Source: Lachnospiraceae bacterium
Lineage (GTDB): Bacteria > Bacillota_A > Clostridia > Lachnospirales > Lachnospiraceae
Assembly (NCBI GenBank): GCA_021770615.1
Contig: JAETQR010000093.1
Location: 1 to 7,003 of the forward strand
Length of the DNA: 7,003 bases
Direction of reading: 5' to 3'
The notes under the pieces are model-generated. The model saw only the letters and a list, made by a program, of their open reading frames with translations. It did no database searches and was not told where the DNA came from. Shown piece by piece: positions 1-6,834 of this stretch (the stretch's first letter is position 1; the number at the start of each line of letters is the position of its first letter). The translations under genes were made by a program, and so were the position numbers.

Positions 1-75
1 CAGTTTTCGCCCATTAAAGAATGCTTTGGAGTTGTCGTAACTTTATCAACCATTGTACAAATAGCTAAAATATAG
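1..75 (+). CDS. Possible C-terminal tail of an upstream gene (partial, low confidence)
   Basis: Frame 1 is open from the first base of the window to a TAG at 73-75, giving 24 residues that end in a hydrophobic stretch rich in Val, Thr and Ile (GVVVTLSTIVQIAKI). The other two forward frames are closed by stops at 13-15 and 38-40. It ends 43 bases before the EcfT gene on the same strand, a spacing that would suit an upstream member of the same operon. A 24-codon open frame can easily arise by chance, and I do not recognise the sequence, so no function is proposed. Confidence 0.35.
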   Translation, partial: QFSPIKECFGVVVTLSTIVQIAKI

Positions 76-118
76 GTTTTTTTGTGCAAAATATATAAGA
101 AAGTATAGAGAGAAATGA

Positions 119-985
119 ATGAATTATTTTGGCAATTTTCATCCGGCTGTGATGTTTGTCTATTTTATAGCGGTGCTTGTGTTGAATATGACGGTTTTCG
201 ATCCGTTTTTGATTCTGATCTCTCTTTTGGGACAGCTTGTTTTTTATCTGTATCTGAAAGGGGGCCGCGAGGGAGCAGGATTTGTCTGGAAATGCCTGAT
301 ACTTCTGCCCATATGTGGCGGGATCAATATGCTCATCAATCACAGGGGGGGGAGCGTGCTTTTTTACATGGCGGGCCTTCCGGTGACAAAAGAGTGTTTG
401 TTTTATGGAAGTATGACAGGAGGACTTCTTGCGTTTTCCCTTCTTCTGTTTGGATGTTATAACCACCTTATGACATCTGATCAGCTCATGTGTCTGTTTG
501 GAAACCGTTTTCCATATGTCTCTCTTGTTTTTTCCATGGCATTGCGGTTGGTTCCCAAAATAAAGAGAGATTACAGGAAAATAAGGAAAACGCATAAAAT
601 CCAAACGGGTATCTTAACGACGCTGATCGGATTGTCACTGGAGGATTCCCTTGAGACGGGGATCGTTATGGGATACCGGGGATATGGGAGAAATATGCAG
701 ACCGGAGAAAAAGGCAGGAAGCCAGTCAGAAGGACGAGTATACGGAGTAAAAAGATGGGAAAACGGGAGTATCTGTTTTTGGGATCATTTTTTTTCCTGT
801 TTCTGTGCGGGGGTGGCCTGTATGCCGTTTCAGGAACGGGATTTCTTGTGTTTCCGTATATTGATTACTCGGTTAACGCGGGGGGGATAGCGGCCTATGT
901 TTTATTTGGGATTTTGATCAATGCGCCGATGCTCATAAATATCAGGGAGGAACTGAGATGGAAACGTATCATTTCGAGAATATAG
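119..985 (+). CDS. ecfT: EcfT/CbiQ-family ECF transporter transmembrane coupling subunit
   Basis: The 288-residue product is the membrane scaffold of an energy-coupling factor (ECF) vitamin importer. It links ATP hydrolysis in the ATPase subunits to toppling of the S component. The N-terminus carries the FHP element common in this family (residues 7-9), followed by hydrophobic segments at about 10-47, 57-73, 79-115 and 132-142. A basic cytoplasmic region follows at about 143-160, then a second coupling stretch around 172-191. That stretch ends in GYRGYGR, which corresponds to the Ala-Arg-Gly-type motif that docks in the ATPase grooves. Two more membrane segments lie at about 218-235 and 253-274. 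The ATG at 119 is preceded by a weak GAGAG at 108-112; an ATG at 115 opens a different, shorter frame that lacks family features. The gene overlaps the ATPase gene by 28 bases. G8 (345-352), T8 (788-795) and G7 (880-886) runs lie inside the frame. The family call is firm; no substrate can be read from this subunit. Confidence 0.93.
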   Translation: MNYFGNFHPAVMFVYFIAVLVLNMTVFDPFLILISLLGQLVFYLYLKGGREGAGFVWKCLILLPICGGINMLINHRGGSVLFYMAGLPVTKECLFYGSMTGGLLAFSLLLFGCYNHLMTSDQLMCLFGNRFPYVSLVFSMALRLVPKIKRDYRKIRKTHKIQTGILTTLIGLSLEDSLETGIVMGYRGYGRNMQTGEKGRKPVRRTSIRSKKMGKREYLFLGSFFFLFLCGGGLYAVSGTGFLVFPYIDYSVNAGGIAAYVLFGILINAPMLINIREELRWKRIISRI

Positions 986-2457
986 ACCATACATATAGCG
1001 GCCATGAGAAAAAAGCGCTTACAAATGTTTCTTTTTCTGTGGAGCGGGGGGATTTTGTCGTTGTCTGTGGCGCATCCGGTTCTGGAAAATCTACGCTTCT
1101 TAAATGCCTGAAAGAAAAAAATCCGGATTTTGGATATGTCATGCAGGATCCTTCGACTCAGATCGTTACGGATAAAGTCTATCATGAATTGGCATTTGGT
1201 ATGGAGAATCAGGGGATCCTGCCAGAGAAAATGCGCAATGCCATTGCGGAAACAGCGACTTATTTTGGAATGGAGGGATGGCTTGAGCGGGATACTTATC
1301 TTTTGTCAGGTGGGGAAAAGCAGCTGCTGAATCTGGCGTCAATACTTGTCATGGATCCGGATGTGCTTTTGCTGGACGAGCCAACCTCGCAGTTAGATCC
1401 GATGGCGGCTACGGCGTTTATCGATCTGTTAAAACGGCTGAACACACAGCTTGGGATCACGGTCATTCTCGTGGAGCAGAGATTGGAGGAAGTACTTTCT
1501 GTCTGTGACCGGATGCTTGTGCTCCATGAGGGAACCGTGGCGGCATATGACAGCGTACAACGGGTGTTTTCGCAGATTTGCGGATCCGGGCTCTCAGAAG
1601 AATATCTTTCTTATATGCCTTCTTATGTACGGCTTTATCATCGCTTTGCAGGGGATAAGAGCAGATGTCCGGGAAATGTAAAGGAGTGCAGGAGATGGTT
1701 TCTGGAGGAGAAGCCGGAGTTTAAACCCATTAAGAGGAGTTTGTGGATGGAAAATCCGCCAGAGGAGAATAAGTCCTGCACCGTGTCTTGTAAAGATATT
1801 TTTTTCCGCTATGAAAAAAAGGGAAAAGACATTTTAAAAGATGTCCGGTATGAGGCGTATGCCGGGGGAATTTATGGGATCGCCGGGGGAAATGGAAGCG
1901 GAAAGTCTACTTTTTTAAAAGTGCTGGGCGGGATGGAACATTGTTATCACGGCAAAATAAATTGTACAGGAAAGATTGCGTATCTTCCGCAGGAACCAAA
2001 ATATATGTTTATCGGAGACCGGATTCGTGATATAATAAAAGATAAGAATTCAGTCTCAAAATTCGGGCTGTCAGAAATTCTGGACCGGCATCCCTATGAC
2101 GTGAGCGGAGGCCAGATGCAGAGGGTGGCCATGGCATACCTGTATGAAATGGATGCGGGGATTTATTTGTTTGATGAGCCGACGAAAGGGATGGATCCAT
2201 ATTGGAAAAAGCAGTTTGCAGAATGGCTCTCCGAGCTTTCTATGGAAGGGAAGACCGTGATCATCGTATCCCACGATGTAGAGTTTGCAGCAAATACCTG
2301 TGAGTATATGTCAATGTGTTTTCACTCTGAAATATCAGAACCTGTGAGGACGGAGGAGTTTTTCAGGGATCATCATTTTTATACAACGGCAATTCACCGG
2401 ATCGTCAGGGACAGATATCCGGATATTGTCTCGGAAAGGTTTTTGTATGAAAGGTAA
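958..2457 (+). CDS. Fused two-domain ECF transporter ATPase (EcfA-EcfA' type)
   Basis: The 499-residue cytoplasmic protein contains two ABC ATPase domains in one chain, replacing the separate EcfA1 and EcfA2 subunits. Domain 1 has an A-loop Tyr13, Walker A GASGSGKST (38-46), Q-loop Gln63, signature LSGGE (116-120), Walker B ending in Asp140-Glu141, and a D-loop around 144-148. Its switch position is Gln174 (VEQRLEE) where His is expected. A linker of about 70 residues (205-275) leads to domain 2. Domain 2 has Tyr285, Walker A GGNGSGKST (310-318), Gln345, signature VSGGQ (382-386), Walker B Asp406-Glu407 and switch His439. The Walker A to Q-loop spacing is short in both domains (19 and 29 residues, against roughly 40 in typical family members as I recall them). 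The ATG at 958 has GGAGG at 946-950, seven bases upstream, and lies within the end of the EcfT gene. The next gene starts 11 bases before its stop. A dedicated role with the neighbouring T and S subunits is inferred from the operon. Confidence 0.96.
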   Translation: METYHFENIDHTYSGHEKKALTNVSFSVERGDFVVVCGASGSGKSTLLKCLKEKNPDFGYVMQDPSTQIVTDKVYHELAFGMENQGILPEKMRNAIAETATYFGMEGWLERDTYLLSGGEKQLLNLASILVMDPDVLLLDEPTSQLDPMAATAFIDLLKRLNTQLGITVILVEQRLEEVLSVCDRMLVLHEGTVAAYDSVQRVFSQICGSGLSEEYLSYMPSYVRLYHRFAGDKSRCPGNVKECRRWFLEEKPEFKPIKRSLWMENPPEENKSCTVSCKDIFFRYEKKGKDILKDVRYEAYAGGIYGIAGGNGSGKSTFLKVLGGMEHCYHGKINCTGKIAYLPQEPKYMFIGDRIRDIIKDKNSVSKFGLSEILDRHPYDVSGGQMQRVAMAYLYEMDAGIYLFDEPTKGMDPYWKKQFAEWLSELSMEGKTVIIVSHDVEFAANTCEYMSMCFHSEISEPVRTEEFFRDHHFYTTAIHRIVRDRYPDIVSERFLYER

Positions 2458-3160
2458 GAGAGAACTTTTATATGCGGTTTTGTTTTTGTTTTGTATCGTC
2501 ATTTTGGCGTATAGTTTGTTTGGCCTGAGGGGAAAGGAATATTATTATGTCAGTCTGGCAATCATTTTATCAGGGGTTATCGTATTCCTTCTTGGTTTTG
2601 AAGGAAGAAAGCCGGAAGTAAAAGAACTTACGATCATTGCCGTCATGTGTGCGGTCGCCGTTGTGTCAAGGGTTTCTTTTTTCTTTCTTCCGCAGATCAA
2701 GCCGATGGCGGCGATCGTGATCATTACAGGAATTTCCCTTGGTGCAGAGACTGGTTTTCTGACGGGAGCGGTAAGCGCTTTTGTATCAAATTTTTATTTT
2801 ACACAGGGATCGTTTACCCCGTTTCAGATGTTTGCGCTTGGATTGGTCGGCTTTTTTGCCGGGGTCTTATTTCGGAAAATATCGGTGAACAAAATTACGC
2901 TTTCTCTCTATGGGATGCTTTCTATCGTCGTTTTGTACGGTGGGATCGTAGATATTGATACGCTTTATTTTTCCATGGGAGACAATACGTGGAATTCGAT
3001 ATTATGGGTATATGGAAAAGGGCTTCCTTTTAATCTTTTATACGGCTTGTCTACGAGTATTTTTCTTGTCCTGCTTCACAAACCGATTCTTAGCAGACTG
3101 ACAAGGATAAAAATAAAATATGATCTCATTGAGGGAGGAAATGGAGGAATTTATGAGTAA
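2447..3160 (+). CDS. ECF transporter S component, probably cobalamin (CbrT-like)
   Basis: The 237-residue integral membrane protein is the substrate-binding subunit of the ECF importer. Two hydrophobic helices (about 7-25 and 33-51) precede the core, which has segments at about 59-80, 87-113, 125-143, 150-170 and 194-211. The core contains a conserved-looking stretch: LPQIKPMAAIVI (81-92), GFLTGAVSAFVSNF (103-116) and TPFQMFALGLVG (124-135). This resembles the S-component group that I associate with cobalamin uptake, but that assignment is from memory and untested. ATG 2447 is chosen because GGAAAGG (2433-2439) lies seven bases upstream; the in-frame TTG at 2426 would add seven residues and has no better ribosome binding site. 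The frame overlaps the ATPase gene by 11 bases and the DegV gene by 8. The C-terminal tail after residue 212 is basic and then glycine-rich, and is encoded over the ribosome binding site of the next gene. The S-component call is strong; the substrate is uncertain. Confidence 0.9.
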   Translation: MKGKRELLYAVLFLFCIVILAYSLFGLRGKEYYYVSLAIILSGVIVFLLGFEGRKPEVKELTIIAVMCAVAVVSRVSFFFLPQIKPMAAIVIITGISLGAETGFLTGAVSAFVSNFYFTQGSFTPFQMFALGLVGFFAGVLFRKISVNKITLSLYGMLSIVVLYGGIVDIDTLYFSMGDNTWNSILWVYGKGLPFNLLYGLSTSIFLVLLHKPILSRLTRIKIKYDLIEGGNGGIYE

Positions 3161-4037
3161 AATAAAGATCATTACGGACAGTAACAGCGGAATCACACAG
3201 AGTCAGGGAAAAAAAATGGGGATCGAAGTGGTTCCGATGCCGTTTTTTATCGGTGAGACACAGTTTTTTGAAGATATCAGCATGACACAGGAAGATTTTT
3301 ATAAGGCGCTTCTGGATGATAAAGTAGAGGTGTCCACTTCCCAGCCATCGCCGGAGATGATCATGGATCTGTGGAGAGAGAGCCTGAAGGAATATGATGA
3401 GATCGTACATATTCCGATGTCCAGCGGGATCAGCAGTTCTTGTTCGACTGCGATGATGCTTGCCGGGGAGGATGAATTTGAAGGGAAAGTATTTGTCGTG
3501 GACAATCAGCGGATTTCCGTGACTCAGAGACGTTCTGTCATTCAGGCAAAAGAACTTGCGGATCAGGGGTTTTCCGGGAAGGAGATCCATGATATTTTAT
3601 TCCGGGATAAGTTTGAAAGCAGTATCTATATTATGGTAGACACACTGAAATATTTGAAAAAAGGCGGGAGGCTGACCCCGGCTGTTGCGGCGATCGGGAC
3701 GGTGCTCAGGATTAAACCGGTCTTGCAGATCCAGGGGGATAAACTGGATTCCTATGCCAAAGTTAAGACGCTCAAGCAGGCGAAGCAGGTAATGATAAAG
3801 GCCATCCGCAGCGATTTGGAAAATCGTTTTACGGATACCGGGGAAATGTATATTGATGTTGCCCACACACAAAACCGGGAGGAAGCAGAGATTTTCCGGG
3901 ATGAGTTAAATGAAGTATTTCCGGGGCATGATATCTATATCGATCATCTGTCCCTGAGCGTATCCTGTCATATCGGGCCGGGAGCGCTGGCTGTGACTCT
4001 TTCCAATAAACCAAAAGAAGACACCAGTCCTTTTTAA
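3153..4037 (+). CDS. DegV family protein (fatty-acid-binding, FakB-like)
   Basis: The 294-residue cytoplasmic protein belongs to the DegV/FakB family. Members bind a fatty acid in a pocket between two domains, and the best-studied ones present it to the kinase FakA for phosphorylation. Family landmarks are TDS at 8-10, TSQPSP at 62-67, the SSGISSS loop at 90-96, KKGGRL at 169-174, and SCHIGPGALA at 271-280 near the C-terminus. The length is normal for the family. ATG 3153 has GGAGG at 3143-3147, five bases upstream, and gives the usual short N-terminus (MSKIKIITDS). In-frame ATGs at 3141 and 3120 are possible; 3141 also has a GAGGG five bases before it (3131-3135), so the start is likely but not certain. 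It overlaps the S-component gene by 8 bases, so the two are probably translated together. No FakA-type kinase gene is in the window. Which fatty acid it binds, and why it is linked to a vitamin transporter, cannot be read from the sequence. Confidence 0.96.
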   Translation: MSKIKIITDSNSGITQSQGKKMGIEVVPMPFFIGETQFFEDISMTQEDFYKALLDDKVEVSTSQPSPEMIMDLWRESLKEYDEIVHIPMSSGISSSCSTAMMLAGEDEFEGKVFVVDNQRISVTQRRSVIQAKELADQGFSGKEIHDILFRDKFESSIYIMVDTLKYLKKGGRLTPAVAAIGTVLRIKPVLQIQGDKLDSYAKVKTLKQAKQVMIKAIRSDLENRFTDTGEMYIDVAHTQNREEAEIFRDELNEVFPGHDIYIDHLSLSVSCHIGPGALAVTLSNKPKEDTSPF

Positions 4038-4044
4038 ATAACAG

Positions 4045-4094
4045 GAAACCGGGTATACAGACAAGCTGTTTACAGCCGTCGTATACCCGGTTTC
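4045..4094. terminator. Long hairpin between convergent genes, probable bidirectional terminator
   Basis: A perfect 14-base inverted repeat, GAAACCGGGTATAC (4045-4058) and GTATACCCGGTTTC (4081-4094), encloses further pairing. GAC (4060-4062) pairs with GTC (4078-4080), and GCTG (4065-4068) pairs with CAGC (4073-4076). The result is one long, nearly continuous stem starting seven bases after the DegV stop codon and lying 38 bases past the stop of the convergent small gene. Neither side has a classic run of T. The minus-strand side reads CTGTTATTT, which is the more U-rich exit. The placement strongly suggests transcription termination or 3' end protection, but efficiency cannot be judged. Confidence 0.65.
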
Positions 4095-4131
4095 GTAGAA
4101 AAAGAGGAAAACAAAATCTTTGTGTATATGC

Positions 4132-4413
4132 TTATTTAGTGGATGACTGTTTCACGTAGACATCTACGTCCTCGTCGTTATCATCAAAATCGTCATCAAA
4201 CTCATCGTAGTCAAAGTCCCCGTCAAAATCATCCAGATAGCGGGGAGTCACATGACGGTATACCGCATAGGCGATCGCTGCGACAGAAGCAACGACACCA
4301 ATGATCGCAAGAATCCATAAAACGCAGTTTTTTGTTTCTTCCTCTGCATTTTTCTTGTTTAATAACTGGTTCAGTTTTGCATTGTTCATAAGGTCATCAA
4401 ATTTTCCGCACAT
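4132..4413 (-). CDS. Small single-pass membrane protein with acidic C-terminal tail, function unknown
   Basis: The 93-residue product has three parts. A short polar N-terminal region (1-29) with alternating charges could form an amphipathic helix. One hydrophobic membrane segment spans about 30-52 (CVLWILAIIGVVASVAAIAY). The tail after residue 60 is packed with Asp and Glu, about 16 acidic residues among positions 61-84, interleaved with Phe and Tyr. There is no cleavable signal peptide. The membrane segment is followed by Arg53 and His54 and then the acid tail, so orientation is unclear. ATG at 4413 is preceded by AAAGGATGG (4423-4431), about nine bases upstream. The gene lies 90 bases downstream of pcrA on the same strand and may be cotranscribed or use the weak promoter at 4466-4474. 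I do not recognise a named family, though similar acidic-tailed small proteins are familiar to me from Lachnospiraceae near pcrA. The intact start, layout and ribosome binding site support a real gene. Confidence 0.82.
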   Translation of the reverse strand: MCGKFDDLMNNAKLNQLLNKKNAEEETKNCVLWILAIIGVVASVAAIAYAVYRHVTPRYLDDFDGDFDYDEFDDDFDDNDEDVDVYVKQSSTK

Positions 4414-4460
4414 ATATCTCTACCATCCTTTCAAAATATGATCAATATTCATTCGCTCTG

Positions 4461-4500
4461 TTAATAGTATATCATATCTGCCTGAAATATACTAGATTAA
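4461..4500. repeat. AT-rich inverted repeat between pcrA and the small membrane protein gene
   Basis: TTAAT (4461-4465) followed by AGTATAT (4466-4472) is the reverse complement of ATATACT (4487-4493) and ATTAA (4496-4500), with a 14-base loop and a two-base bulge (AG, 4494-4495). Twelve base pairs are possible, all but two of them A-T. It begins four bases past the pcrA stop. It has no T-run after it on the minus strand, so it is a poor intrinsic terminator. It overlaps a candidate -10 element and could be an operator or a weak RNA hairpin. Confidence 0.45.
4466..4474 (-). promoter_or_regulatory. Candidate extended -10 promoter for the small membrane protein gene
   Basis: The minus strand reads TGATATACT, an extended -10 of the form TG-N-TATACT, with TATACT at 4471-4466. 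There is no recognisable -35 hexamer 16-18 bases upstream. It lies about 50 bases before the start codon of the 93-residue protein, leaving room for a short leader with the AAAGGATGG ribosome binding site. In AT-rich intergenic DNA such a match can occur by chance. Confidence 0.35.
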
Positions 4501-4503
4501 TTT

Positions 4504-6792
4504 TTAAATTTTCGTAAGTTTTGCAAAAGAACTCCGGAGTTTTCTCGGTCCAAAACCGGGAAATTCCACGACGACCTCGTAGTCCGTATTCAGTTTCTTT
4601 AAAGATACGACCGTTCCCGTGCCGAATTTGATATGGTATACGGTATCTCCCTCACGATAATCCGGACTTTCTTTGGAGGCGGAGAGTGCACCGGCTCCTT
4701 TTGTGATATAGGGATTACCCGCAAATGGATTTTTGGAGTTCTTATTATATTTTTTGGCAGGAGAGAAGATATCATCTAAACCAGCGGGATCTACATGGTA
4801 AGAGGACTTTGGCCTGGATGCATGTGGCGTTTCTCCACCGGCCTGCTGGATGAGATAACGCGGGATCTCGCTGATGAAACGGGAGGGGAAATTAAAGTTT
4901 GGTTCACCGTTTCGCATGCGCTGTCTGGCACAGGTGAGGGTGAGCCTTTTCATCGCCCGTGTGATCCCTACATAACAGAGACGCCGTTCTTCCTCCATCT
5001 CATCATCCGATGGATCATAGACAGCCATCGAGCCGGGGAATACATTTTCTTCCATTCCGCATATGTATACATTTGGGAATTCGAGCCCTTTTGCACTGTG
5101 GAGCGTCATCAAAAGAACCTGTTCGGTCTCATTATCCACGGTATCAATGTCTGCCACGAGGGCAATGTTTTCAAGAAGAGCGTTTAACGTAGGAGGGTCT
5201 CCGTCAGGGTCTGCCGAGGCATCTGTCTCAAACTGGACGATCTTATTTAACAGGGAATCAATGTTCTCCAGCCTGGCATTTGCTTCGACAGTATCCTCAA
5301 TTTCGAGTTCCTTTACGTAGCCGGTGCATTCGATGATTTCATCGATCAGTCCTTTCAGGCTGAAATCAGGAGCGTCTAACGATGTGGCCAGCCGGTCGAT
5401 CAGGTTTACAAACGAATGGATCCGTGAGGCGGCACGGGCACAGCCATCAATGTAATCGGCCTCCCGGAGTGCATCAAAAAAGCTGATGCCCCGGTCAATG
5501 CCATACTCGGTCACGCGCCCGATCGTGGTGGCGCCGATTCCCCTTCTCGGAATATTGATGATACGCTTTACCGCAATATCGTCATTTGGGTTATTGATCG
5601 TTTTTAAATAGCATAAAAGGTCTTTGATCTCTTTTCTTGCATAAAAGTTGATCGCTCCTACAATACGGTATGGAATGCTTTCCTGTACGAGTTTTTCTTC
5701 AAAAATACGGGATTGGGCGTTTGTACGGTACAGAATAGCAAAGTCAGAATAACGGTATCCGCCTGTCCGTACAAGATGGCTGATGTCGCCGGCGATGCCT
5801 GCAGCCTCTTCATACTCATTGGCATATTGTACATAGCGGATCGGTTCCCCGTCTTCGGCCTTTGTCCAAAGGGATTTTGATTTTCTGGCTGTGTTGTGTT
5901 TGATGACTTCGTTAGCGGCGTCCAGGATCCGTTTTGTGGAGCGGTAGTTCTGCTCCAGCCGGATCGTCTTTGTCTCCGGAAATATTTTTTCAAAATTTAA
6001 GATATTATAAATATTAGCGCCGCGGAATTTGTAGATGGACTGGTCATCATCCCCCACGACACATAAGTTTCTGTATTTGGAAGCTAAAAGGCTTAACAGC
6101 ATAAATTGTGCGGTATTCGTGTCCTGGTACTCGTCCACGAGGATAAAACGGAAACGATCCTGATACCGGTCAAGAACCTCCGGTTCTGCCCGGAACAACT
6201 CGACCGTTTTCATAATGAGATCGTCAAAATCAAGGGCATTGTTTTGTTTTAAACGTTTCTGGTATTCCTTGTAAACGTCGCCAAAAATCCTGCGGTTGTA
6301 TTCTTTCGATACCTCATCCGCATATTGTTCCGGCGTTTTTAATTCATTTTTGGCATTGGAGATCGCATTTAAAAAGGTCTTTTCCTTGTGTTTTTTCGGG
6401 TCGATGTTTTTGCGTTTGCAAATATCTTTCATCAGGCTTTTCTGGTCGTCGGCATCATAGATCGTAAAGCTCCGGTCGTAACCGATGAGGTCAATGTAGC
6501 GGCGGAGTATGCGGACGCATGTAGAGTGGAACGTGCTGACCCAGATGCTCTCTGCGCCATAGGAGACGATCTTGTCCACGCGCTCCCTCATCTCGCTGGC
6601 TGCTTTATTTGTAAAGGTAAGGGCGAGGATCTGATACGGATTTACCTGATGTTCCTCAATGAGCCAGGCGATCCGGTGCGTGAGGACTCTGGTCTTTCCG
6701 GAACCTGCCCCGGCCAGTATGAGGAGAGGTCCCTCGAAATGAAGCACAGCCTCCTCCTGCATATCGTTTAATTGGTATAAAATATCTGACAT
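4504..6792 (-). CDS. pcrA: ATP-dependent DNA helicase PcrA/UvrD (superfamily 1)
   Basis: The 762-residue protein is a 3'-5' DNA helicase of the UvrD/Rep/PcrA family. It acts in nucleotide excision repair, removal of recombinase filaments and transcription-replication conflicts. All helicase motifs are present in order: Q motif (Gln12), Walker A AGAGSGKT (27-34), Ia LTFTNKAASEMRER (58-71), Ib TFHS (87-90), Walker B LVDEYQDTN (218-226), III GDDDQSIYKFRGA (247-259), IV LEQNYRS (279-285), V TLHSAKGLEF (563-572), and VI RRLCYVGITRA (603-612) with the catalytic arginine. The C-terminus (about 712-762) contains the GDTVYHIKFGTGTVVSL pattern of the Tudor-like domain that contacts RNA polymerase in PcrA proteins. 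ATG 6792 has GGAGG at 6802-6798, five bases upstream. The frame stays open to an ATG at 6876, but that extension crosses the promoter and the predicted transcription start, so it is rejected. The gene appears intact and of normal length. A LexA-like box at 6823-6834 suggests damage-inducible expression. Confidence 0.98.
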   Translation of the reverse strand: MSDILYQLNDMQEEAVLHFEGPLLILAGAGSGKTRVLTHRIAWLIEEHQVNPYQILALTFTNKAASEMRERVDKIVSYGAESIWVSTFHSTCVRILRRYIDLIGYDRSFTIYDADDQKSLMKDICKRKNIDPKKHKEKTFLNAISNAKNELKTPEQYADEVSKEYNRRIFGDVYKEYQKRLKQNNALDFDDLIMKTVELFRAEPEVLDRYQDRFRFILVDEYQDTNTAQFMLLSLLASKYRNLCVVGDDDQSIYKFRGANIYNILNFEKIFPETKTIRLEQNYRSTKRILDAANEVIKHNTARKSKSLWTKAEDGEPIRYVQYANEYEEAAGIAGDISHLVRTGGYRYSDFAILYRTNAQSRIFEEKLVQESIPYRIVGAINFYARKEIKDLLCYLKTINNPNDDIAVKRIINIPRRGIGATTIGRVTEYGIDRGISFFDALREADYIDGCARAASRIHSFVNLIDRLATSLDAPDFSLKGLIDEIIECTGYVKELEIEDTVEANARLENIDSLLNKIVQFETDASADPDGDPPTLNALLENIALVADIDTVDNETEQVLLMTLHSAKGLEFPNVYICGMEENVFPGSMAVYDPSDDEMEEERRLCYVGITRAMKRLTLTCARQRMRNGEPNFNFPSRFISEIPRYLIQQAGGETPHASRPKSSYHVDPAGLDDIFSPAKKYNKNSKNPFAGNPYITKGAGALSASKESPDYREGDTVYHIKFGTGTVVSLKKLNTDYEVVVEFPGFGPRKLRSSFAKLTKI

Positions 6793-6822
6793 TTTTTCCT
6801 CCATCTGAAAACAAGAACTAAC

Positions 6823-6834
6823 AAACATGTGTTC
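6823..6834 (-). promoter_or_regulatory. LexA-like SOS box at the pcrA transcription start
   Basis: On the minus strand the sequence GAACACATGTTT matches every position of the inner part (GAACRNRYGTTY) of the Gram-positive LexA consensus CGAACRNRYGTTYC. Only the two outermost bases differ (T and G instead of C and C). The box directly abuts the -10 hexamer and covers the expected transcription start near 6828, a position where a bound repressor would block initiation. No lexA gene is in the window, so regulation is inferred. Confidence 0.6.

Noticed and set aside
53..83. Terminator suggested by the T7 run at 77-83
   Set aside because: No stable stem precedes it; TTGTACAA at 53-60 is a palindrome without a loop and is too far away.
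42..99. Promoter for the ECF operon (TAAAAT at 66-71 or TATAAG at 94-99)
   Set aside because: No acceptable -35 hexamer sits at proper spacing from either. AT-rich sequence alone does not support a call, and the operon may start upstream of the window.
65..604. A 179-codon open frame on the minus strand
   Set aside because: It lies opposite the EcfT gene, has a composition rich in Lys, His and Gln with no recognisable family features, and is best explained as a shadow.
3126..3590. A 154-codon minus-strand open frame opposite the DegV gene
   Set aside because: The DegV protein on the plus strand has clear family motifs; the antisense frame shows no convincing protein features.
4795..5320. 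Overlapping plus-strand open frames of 60-130 codons
   Set aside because: They run antisense to conserved helicase motifs of pcrA and have no convincing start signals.
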